Source: Frankia sp.
GTDB taxonomy: Bacteria > Actinomycetota > Actinomycetes > Frankiales > Frankiaceae
Length of the DNA stretch: 14,888 nucleotides
Assembly: GCA_019689615.1 (NCBI GenBank)
Contig: JADGHD010000050.1
Coordinates: forward strand, 1 to 14,888
Direction: 5' to 3'
A model generated the notes under the pieces. The model saw only the letters and a program-made list of their open reading frames with translations. It did no database searches and was not told where the DNA came from. Position numbers and translations under genes: made by a program. Each line of letters starts with the position of its first letter. Position 1 is the stretch's first letter. Below are positions 1-5,449 of the stretch, in pieces.

Positions 1-9
1 CCCCCCGCG

Positions 10-40
10 GGGGGGGGGGGCGTGGGGCGCCCCCCCCCCC
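10..40. repeat. Poly-G/poly-C inverted repeat (hairpin)
   Basis: A run of twelve G (9-20) faces a run of eleven C (30-40). Bases 10-22 pair with 28-40 in a 13-bp all-G/C stem with a 5-base loop (TGGGG). The G-run plus the GGGG in the loop could also fold as a G-quadruplex. No T-tract follows, so a classical intrinsic terminator is not shown. It may terminate whatever lies upstream of the window. Long homopolymers like these are also error-prone in sequencing, so the run lengths are uncertain. Confidence 0.6.
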
Positions 41-132
41 GCGCCGTCTGCGCCACACCGTCCGTGACCGCCCCACCTGGCCGCGGCGATGCCGCCGCGC
101 CCGTACCCGGCCCGCATGTGGGGGCGGTTATG

Positions 133-148
133 ACCGGCACGTGTCGGT
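133..148. promoter_or_regulatory. CACGTG-centred imperfect dyad
   Basis: ACCGGCAC/GTGTCGGT is a 16-bp inverted repeat with one mismatched pair, centred on CACGTG. It lies 175 bases upstream of the first gene and just upstream of a candidate -10 box at 195. The position would suit a transcription-factor operator, but short dyads are frequent in DNA this GC-rich and no specific regulator can be named. Confidence 0.25.
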
Positions 149-194
149 ATGGCGTCAGTCGGGCGATTCTCTCCAGGCGCGGCAGATGGGAAGG

Positions 195-230
195 TAGCGT
201 CCGACCGGTCGGGCCAGACGCGTCTGGCCC
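195..230 (+). promoter_or_regulatory. Candidate -10 box with adjacent palindromic operator
   Basis: TAGCGT at 195-200 fits the actinobacterial TANNNT -10 pattern and is identical to the hexamer in front of glgX at 10341. An 8-bp palindrome (GACCGGTC, 203-210) follows, then a perfect 20-bp palindrome at 211-230 (half-site GGGCCAGACG). If the -10 box is real, the transcript would start near 207 and both palindromes would sit over or just after the start point, where a bound repressor would block transcription. The leader would then be about 115 bases. No convincing -35 box is seen. The palindrome is directly observed; its role is inferred. Confidence 0.35.
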
Positions 231-309
231 AAGCCACAGGTCCCGGCCAGATTCCCCGGCCGGCTGGCGCTGCCGGTCCGGCGCCGGCGGTGCCAGGCCG
301 CCCCGTCCG

Positions 310-315
310 AAGGAG
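310..315 (+). promoter_or_regulatory. Ribosome binding site deciding the lyase start
   Basis: AAGGAG lies seven bases before the GTG at 323. It decides between that start and an upstream in-frame ATG at 149, which has no ribosome binding site and would add 58 Pro/Ala/Gly/Arg-rich residues encoded across the palindromic control region. Confidence 0.75.
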
Positions 316-322
316 CCGCCTC

Positions 323-1525
323 GTGCGCCACTTCGCCTTCCTCGACGCGGCCGTTGCCGACGCGCTGTTCCACCGGCTCCCGGAGGAGATCGCTGTCCGT
401 GACGACCGGCTGCTGGTGGCGACGGCGCTCGGCGCGACCCTGTACGCGCCGGGCACCCGGCCCCGGCTGGCCCACGACGTCCGCCGGCAGATGGCGGCCG
501 GCGTCGCCTCGATGGTGCTCTGCCTGGAGGACGCGGTCGCCGACCACGAGGTGCCCGGGGCCGAGCGGAACGTGATCCGCGCCCTCAACGAGCTGGGGGA
601 CGACCCGCCGGTGCTCGGTGGTGGCGCCGGGCCAGGGCTGCTGTTCGTCCGGGTGCGCGCGGCGGAGCAGATCCCGTCGCTGGTCTCCCGGCTGTCCTCG
701 GGTGCCGCCAACATCCTCGCCGGGTTCGTGCTGCCCAAGTTCATCGAGGACGGCGGGGAGGAGGCGCTGGAGGCGGTGCTGCGCGCCGGCGACACGCTCG
801 GCCGCGAGCTGTGGGCGATGCCGGTGCTGGAGAGCCCCGAGGTGATCAACCGGGAGACCCGGCTGGACACCCTGCTCGGCGTGCGCCGCCTCGTCGACAA
901 GCACGCCGACCACGTCCTCGCCGTGCGGCTCGGCGCGACCGACCTGTCCGGCCTGTTCGGCCTGCGCCGCGACCGCGACCTGACCATCTACGACATAGCC
1001 GTCGTCCGCGACTGCATAGCCGACATCGTCAACATCTGCGGCCGCGGTGGCGACCACGTCGTGACCGGCCCGGTCTGGGAGTACTTCGCCCAGCCGGAGC
1101 GGCTGTTCGTCAGCTCGCTGCGGGTCACCCCGTTCGCCCGCGCGGACCTCGTCGACGACCCGGAGGTCAGCGGGCCGGCGCTGCGCCGCGACCTGGTCTC
1201 CGCCGACCTCGACCGGCTGATCCGGGAGGTCGTGCTGGACAAGGCGAACGGCCTGATCGGCAAGACCGTGATCCACCCGAGCCACGTCGCCGCCGTGCAC
1301 GCGCTGCACGTCGTCACCCACGAGGAGTACGAGGACGCCAGCACCGTGCTGGCCGGCGACCACGGCGGGGTCCGGCCGAGCAGCTACGCGAACAAGATGA
1401 ACGAGCTGCGGCCGCACCGGCTGTGGGCGCAGACCGTGCGCCGGCGGGCGAGGGCGTTCGGCGTGCTGCGGCCCGGGCACACGTTCGTCGACGTGCTGGC
1501 GGCCATCCAGGGGGTGGCGGGGTGA
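323..1525 (+). CDS. HpcH/HpaI aldolase / citrate lyase-like TIM-barrel C-C bond lyase (Ter-associated type)
   Basis: The 400-residue product resembles the CitE/HpcH-HpaI superfamily of Mg-dependent C-C bond lyases and aldolases. Visible motifs are LYAPGTRP (39-46, like the LFVPG start of CitE), CLEDAV (67-72, with acidic residues in the metal/phosphate region), VLPKF (137-141), MPVLESP with E170 (166-172), LGATDLSGLFGLRR (203-216) and GKTVIHPSHV (313-322). The length exceeds simple CitE proteins (about 290) and agrees with the C-C_Bond_Lyase family found in Ter-associated operons. The GTG start follows an AAGGAG site. It is the first gene of a four-gene operon, and its stop overlaps the next start by four bases (GTGA). 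The substrate is unknown; by context it may add or remove a short carbon unit on a ribose-derived intermediate. True citrate or malyl-CoA lyase is less likely, because no CoA-ligase or citrate lyase partner is adjacent. Confidence 0.85.
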   Translation: MRHFAFLDAAVADALFHRLPEEIAVRDDRLLVATALGATLYAPGTRPRLAHDVRRQMAAGVASMVLCLEDAVADHEVPGAERNVIRALNELGDDPPVLGGGAGPGLLFVRVRAAEQIPSLVSRLSSGAANILAGFVLPKFIEDGGEEALEAVLRAGDTLGRELWAMPVLESPEVINRETRLDTLLGVRRLVDKHADHVLAVRLGATDLSGLFGLRRDRDLTIYDIAVVRDCIADIVNICGRGGDHVVTGPVWEYFAQPERLFVSSLRVTPFARADLVDDPEVSGPALRRDLVSADLDRLIREVVLDKANGLIGKTVIHPSHVAAVHALHVVTHEEYEDASTVLAGDHGGVRPSSYANKMNELRPHRLWAQTVRRRARAFGVLRPGHTFVDVLAAIQGVAG

Positions 1526-2955
1526 CGCCGCTCCCGGGGCCGCGGCCGACCCCAACCGACGTTCCACTCCCCGCGCCGCCCGGCGCCGGCGGCGAGGACG
1601 ATGCCTGGCTGTGGGCAGAGCTGGGCCTCGTCGCGCAGGTCAGCGACGACGCGACCGGGGCCGGCCTGCGCGGGCTGGTCGGCCTCGCGCTGCGGCGCAA
1701 CCCGCGCCGGGCGCACCTGCTGGTCAGCCGGGTGCTCGGCAAGCACCTGCCGGTGGCGCCGCACGCGGCGCTTCGCGCCGCCGCCGCGCTGGCCGAGCGG
1801 GTCCGCGCCGAGAGCGCCGTCGTCGCGGCCGCCGAGCGGACCGGCCTCGCGCCGTTCGTGCTCGGCTACTGCGAGACCGCGACGGCGCTCGGCCACGCCG
1901 TCGCCGACGGGCTGGCCGGCAGCGACTACCTGCACACCACCCGCCGCGCGGTCGCCGGGACGCGCTCCCCGCTGGAGCTCGCCGAGACCCACTCGCACGC
2001 CGTGCACCACTGGCTGCTGCCGGCCGACCCGCGGCTGCTGACCGACCCGCGCCCGCTGCTGCTCGTCGACGACGAGCTGTCCACCGGCGACACCGCGCTG
2101 GGCACGATCCGGGCGCTGCACGCCTACGCCCCGCGCCCGGCCTACACCGTGGCCACCCTGCTGGACGCCCGACCCGCGCCGGCGCGGGCGGCGTTCGCCG
2201 CGCTGGCCGAGCGGCTCGGCGTCCCGATCGACGTGGTCTCGCTGGTGTCGGCGACCGTGACGGTCCCGCCGGACATCGCCGAGCGGGCCAGGCGGCTGCG
2301 CGAGCGGTTCGCCGCGCCCGGCGCCGACGACCGCGCCGCCGCTGGCGGCCCGGGCGAGGGCGGCGGCGACGGCCAGGCGGTGGGTGGCCGCCGCGGGCGC
2401 GGCCTGGGCGACGGGGGAGTGGCCTGGCTGCGGCTGCCCTGGCCGGCCGGGCTGCCGGACGGCGGCCGGCACGGCTGGTCACCGGCCAGGCGGGCGCAGC
2501 TCGACGACGGCGTCGAGGAGCTGGCCGTGCTGGTGGCCGCCGAGCTGGTCGCGCCGGGCGGGCGCACGCTCGTGCTCGGCACCGAGGAGCTCATGTACAC
2601 CCCGATGCGGCTGGCCGCCGCGCTCGCCACGGTCACCGGCGGGGACGTGCGCTACCAGTCGACCACCCGCTCCCCGGTGCACGTGCTCGACGTCCCCGGC
2701 TACGCGATCCGCCGGGCGCTGCGGTTCCCCGCGCCCGACGACCCGCGGCGGGTGAGCCAGGTCTACAACGTCGGGCCCGGCCGCTACGACGACATCGTCG
2801 TGGTCGTCGACGACGGCACCGACGCCGCCGTGCCGGCCGACGCCTGGCCGCCCGACGGTGGCCCGGCGCTGGCCGGCCTGGTCGAGGCGCTGCGCCGGTG
2901 CGCCCCGCTGACCGTCGTGACGCTGCCGTCCTACACCCCAGGAGGTACCCGATGA
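1522..2955 (+). CDS. Phosphoribosyltransferase with C-terminal TRSP domain (Ter-associated PRTase)
   Basis: The product has 477 residues. The N-terminal half is a type I phosphoribosyltransferase: LLLVDDELSTGDT has the acidic pair D183-D184 and the S187-T188-G189 loop that bind PRPP. The C-terminal part (about 310-477) carries STTRSPVH, whose TRSP tetrapeptide (382-385) names the TRSP domain found after this PRTase family. Between them, about residues 268-300 are Gly/Ala/Arg-rich and low in complexity, so probably a flexible linker. The GTG start at 1522 overlaps the lyase stop by four bases, so expression is probably by translational coupling; only a G-rich stretch (1509-1514) stands in for a ribosome site. 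In Ter-associated operons this enzyme is predicted to join a base-like group to phosphoribose, but the acceptor is unknown. It does not look like a purine or pyrimidine salvage enzyme, which would be about 180-200 residues without TRSP. Confidence 0.85.
   Translation: MTPLPGPRPTPTDVPLPAPPGAGGEDDAWLWAELGLVAQVSDDATGAGLRGLVGLALRRNPRRAHLLVSRVLGKHLPVAPHAALRAAAALAERVRAESAVVAAAERTGLAPFVLGYCETATALGHAVADGLAGSDYLHTTRRAVAGTRSPLELAETHSHAVHHWLLPADPRLLTDPRPLLLVDDELSTGDTALGTIRALHAYAPRPAYTVATLLDARPAPARAAFAALAERLGVPIDVVSLVSATVTVPPDIAERARRLRERFAAPGADDRAAAGGPGEGGGDGQAVGGRRGRGLGDGGVAWLRLPWPAGLPDGGRHGWSPARRAQLDDGVEELAVLVAAELVAPGGRTLVLGTEELMYTPMRLAAALATVTGGDVRYQSTTRSPVHVLDVPGYAIRRALRFPAPDDPRRVSQVYNVGPGRYDDIVVVVDDGTDAAVPADAWPPDGGPALAGLVEALRRCAPLTVVTLPSYTPGGTR
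2940..2946 (+). promoter_or_regulatory. Strong Shine-Dalgarno site for the StiP-family gene
   Basis: AGGAGGT lies five bases before the ATG at 2952, inside the last codons of the preceding gene. It is a full match to the 16S anti-Shine-Dalgarno and the strongest site in this operon. It fixes the start and suggests that this gene is translated at least as well as its neighbours. Confidence 0.75.
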
Positions 2956-4253
2956 CCGCCGCGGCGACGGCACCGGCCGCGGCCGCGCCGACGCCCGCGC
3001 TCCCGCCGGCCGCCGGCACCGCCGGGACCGCTGGGGTGCCGGGGCCCGGCCCGGTGCCGCCGGACGCGCCACCCGGCGCCGGCGTCCCCGGGACCGTCGG
3101 CTCCGGCTCCTACCCGCCGGCCGACGTCACCTTCCTGCTCAAGGACCTGTCCTCGGCCGCGCTCGAGCGCCCGGCAGAGGACCGCGAGGAGGAGATGCAG
3201 CGGGGCCGGCACTACTCCGAGGACCTGCCGGTCGAATACCAGCCGGACGAGCGCTACCTCGCGCTCTACCACCAGGCGCTGGAGCGCTCGGCCGCCCGGG
3301 TGGCGCTGGCCGTCGGCCTGGTCTGCGAGCTGGTCCTGGTCGCCAGGCCGGCCCCGGTGCTGGTCTCGATCGCCCGCGCCGGCACCCCCGTCGGCATCCT
3401 CATGCGCCGCTGGTACGCCTTCCGCTACGGCCTCGACGTGCCGCACTACGCGATCTCGGTGATCAAGGACCGGGGCGTCGACCTCAACGCGGTCCGCTTC
3501 CTCACCGCCCGGCACGACCCGGCCGTGCTGCAGTTCGTCGACGGCTGGACCGGCAAGGGCGTGATGACCCGGGTGCTCGCCGAGGCGGTCGCCCCGCTCG
3601 GCCTGGACGCCACGCTGGCGGTGCTCGCCGACCCGGCGGGCTGCGTGCCGCTGTTCGGCACCCGGGACGACTTCCTGATCCCCAGCGCCTGCCTGAACTC
3701 GACTGTCAGCGGCCTGGTCAGCCGGACCGTGCTGAACGCCGAGCACATCGGGCCAGACGACTTCCACGGCGCGAAGTACTACCGGGACCTCGAGCCGCAC
3801 GACCTGTCCCGGCACTTCATCGACACCGTGGCCGCTCGCTTCCCCGAGGTGGCCGACGAGGTGAGCGCGCGCTGGCCGGCGCTGTGGGCCGCGGACCGCA
3901 CGCCGACCTGGGCCGGCTGGGCGGCGGTCGAGCGGATCGCGAAGCGTTACGACATCCCGGACGTAGCGATGGTCAAGCCGGGCGTCGGCGAGGCCACCCG
4001 GGTGCTGCTGCGCCGGGTGCCCTGGCGGGTACTGATCGCCCCGGGAAAGGCCGACGAGCTCGAGCACGTGCTGGCGCTGGCCGATGCGCGCGGCGTGCCG
4101 GTCGAGGAGCTGCCCGGCCTGCCGTTCTCCTGCGTGGGCCTGGTCCGCCCGGTGCGCTCGGACGGGGCGGCGCCGAGGTTCCACACCCCGAACTCCCGCT
4201 GGCGCCCGCCGTCACTGCCCGGGCCGGGGCAGGCGGGGCCGGCCGGTGACTGA
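2952..4253 (+). CDS. StiP-family phosphoribosyltransferase with C-terminal PELOTA-like domain
   Basis: The product has 433 residues. A conserved core starts at GSYPPADVTFLLK (52-64). VSIARAGTPVGILMRR follows (138-153), then FVDGWTGKG (195-203, the likely PRPP-loop equivalent), NSTVSGLVSRTVLN (249-262) and HGAKYYRDL (272-280). Residues about 341-400, beginning VKPGVGEATRVLLRR, match the PELOTA-type RNA-binding-like domain described at the C-terminus of this family. Databases often call such proteins 'cysteine protease StiP'; the family has also been predicted to be a PRTase, and I cannot see a protease triad. The first 50 residues are an Ala/Pro/Gly-rich extension with no conserved motif. The ATG overlaps the previous stop (ATGA) and has its own AGGAGGT site. 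It is the third gene of the operon and is predicted to act with the TRSP-PRTase on a nucleoside-like metabolite. Confidence 0.85.
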   Translation: MTAAATAPAAAAPTPALPPAAGTAGTAGVPGPGPVPPDAPPGAGVPGTVGSGSYPPADVTFLLKDLSSAALERPAEDREEEMQRGRHYSEDLPVEYQPDERYLALYHQALERSAARVALAVGLVCELVLVARPAPVLVSIARAGTPVGILMRRWYAFRYGLDVPHYAISVIKDRGVDLNAVRFLTARHDPAVLQFVDGWTGKGVMTRVLAEAVAPLGLDATLAVLADPAGCVPLFGTRDDFLIPSACLNSTVSGLVSRTVLNAEHIGPDDFHGAKYYRDLEPHDLSRHFIDTVAARFPEVADEVSARWPALWAADRTPTWAGWAAVERIAKRYDIPDVAMVKPGVGEATRVLLRRVPWRVLIAPGKADELEHVLALADARGVPVEELPGLPFSCVGLVRPVRSDGAAPRFHTPNSRWRPPSLPGPGQAGPAGD

Positions 4254-5196
4254 GCCGGTGGGCGGGCCGGCAGCGGCGCCGGTGGGCGACGCGGCGGCGG
4301 CGCCTGTGGCCGCTGGCCCCCGCAGCGAGGGCGGGGGTGGCTGGCTGGTCGCCTGCGACCTCGACCAGACGCTGATCTTCTCCCGGCGCTCGTTCCGGCT
4401 GCCGGCCGGCGTGCCCGAGCCGCCGCTGAGCACCGCGGAGCACATCGACGGCGAGCCGGCGGCGTTCCTGACCGTCGCCGCCGCCGAGCGGCTGGCCGCG
4501 CTGGACCGGCTGGCGACGCTCGTCCCGGTGACCACCCGGACGCTGGCCCAGTACCGGCGGGTCGACCTGGGCGTGCGGCCGCGCTACGCGATCGCGGCCA
4601 ACGGCGGGCACCTGCTGGTCGGCGGGCAGCCGGACCAGGACTGGGCGGCCGAGGTCGCCGGCCGGCTGGCCGCCACCAGCGCGCCGCTGGCCGAGGCCGC
4701 CGCGATCGCCGAGGAGCTCGCGGCTGGTGGCTGGACGCGGCTGACCAGGGTCGCCGACGACCTGTTCGTCTACCTGGTCGCGCACCACCGCGACGGCATC
4801 CCCGACCTCGGCCCGGCCAGCGCGCGGCTGGCCGCGCTCGGCTACACGGTCTCGGTGCAGGGCCGCAAGGTCTACCTCGTCCCCACCGGGCTGACCAAGG
4901 GCGCGGCGCTGGCCGAGGTGGTCCGCCGCGCCGGCACCTCCCACCTGGCCGCCGCCGGCGACTCGCTGCTCGACGCGCCGATGCTGGCGGGCGCCGACGT
5001 CGCGATCCGCCCGGCGCACGGCGAGCTGCACGACCGCGGCTGGACGCTGCCGGGCCTGCGGGTCACGGCCGCCGCCGGCCTGCTCGCCGGCGAGGAACTG
5101 GCCGCGAGCCTGGTCGACCTGGTCTCGCCGGCACCGGCGGCCGCGACGCCATGGCCGGCGGCCGGCGCCGGGGCGGCCCGCGCCCGGCTGGCCTGA
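4246..5196 (+). CDS. HAD-superfamily phosphatase (Ter-associated operon)
   Basis: The product has 316 residues and a complete HAD motif set: motif I ACDLDQT with nucleophile D38 and acid/base D40, motif II VPVTTRT (T96/T97), motif III K218 in GLTKGAAL, and motif IV GDSLLD (D239, D243). The stretch between motifs II and III (about 98-215) is long enough for a C2-type cap, as in Cof or sucrose-phosphatase-like enzymes, which suggests a small phosphorylated substrate. The GTG start at 4246 overlaps the upstream gene by eight bases. The first 30 residues are low in complexity, and the in-frame GTG at 4258 is a possible alternative start. As last gene of the operon it could dephosphorylate a 5'-phosphoribosyl product to a nucleoside-like compound; this is inferred from context. 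The last 25 residues are an Ala/Pro-rich tail. Confidence 0.85.
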   Translation: MTEPVGGPAAAPVGDAAAAPVAAGPRSEGGGGWLVACDLDQTLIFSRRSFRLPAGVPEPPLSTAEHIDGEPAAFLTVAAAERLAALDRLATLVPVTTRTLAQYRRVDLGVRPRYAIAANGGHLLVGGQPDQDWAAEVAGRLAATSAPLAEAAAIAEELAAGGWTRLTRVADDLFVYLVAHHRDGIPDLGPASARLAALGYTVSVQGRKVYLVPTGLTKGAALAEVVRRAGTSHLAAAGDSLLDAPMLAGADVAIRPAHGELHDRGWTLPGLRVTAAAGLLAGEELAASLVDLVSPAPAAATPWPAAGAGAARARLA

Positions 5197-5449
5197 CCCG
5201 GCCGCACCGGCCCCGCCGGCCGACGGCCGTTCGTCGCCATTGGTGGCCCTTGCCGCCTGGCGGACGGCGGTCTGCCGCTGACCGTCGGCGGCTGACCGTT
5301 GGCTGATGACGGTGTGCCGCTCGCCGTTGGCCGGATGCCGCTGGGCGCAACGACGATCGACGGTCCTGTGAGCTTCGTGATAGACCCGGACCGGGGCAGC
5401 GGCCTTTGGCCGGCCACCCAGCCCGTCACCGACGTCGTTGGAGGGAAGC
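5197..5449 (+). promoter_or_regulatory. Intergenic region upstream of acs with degenerate short repeats
   Basis: No gene is seen in these 253 bases. A weak dyad (CGGCCG at 5199-5204 and 5217-5222) follows the HAD stop and could be part of a terminator. Bases 5273-5342 hold a cluster of short repeats: TGCCGCT at 5273, 5315 and 5336, CTGACCGT at 5278 and 5292, and CCGTTGG at 5296 and 5324. TGTGAGCTTCGTGATAGACC (5367-5386) is the AT-richest part and may hold the acs promoter (TAGACC-like -10 near 5381, CGACGG -35 near 5357), though neither box is a good match. A GGAGGG site at 5440-5445 precedes the acs start. Confidence 0.3.

Noticed and set aside
149..322. Upstream ATG start for the lyase
   Set aside because: No ribosome site precedes it, the added 58 residues look non-coding, and the GTG at 323 has an ideal AAGGAG site right before the conserved-looking part.
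22..402. A 126-codon plus-strand frame at the left edge
   Set aside because: It runs through the poly-G/C hairpin and the palindromic control region into the lyase gene in another frame. It has no ribosome site and no motif.
5367..5381. CRP-like site (TGTGA) upstream of acs
   Set aside because: Only the left half-site TGTGA is present; the right half TCACA is missing at the needed spacing.
5438..5449. TTG start for acs
   Set aside because: The TTG overlaps the GGAGGG site that serves the GTG at 5450.
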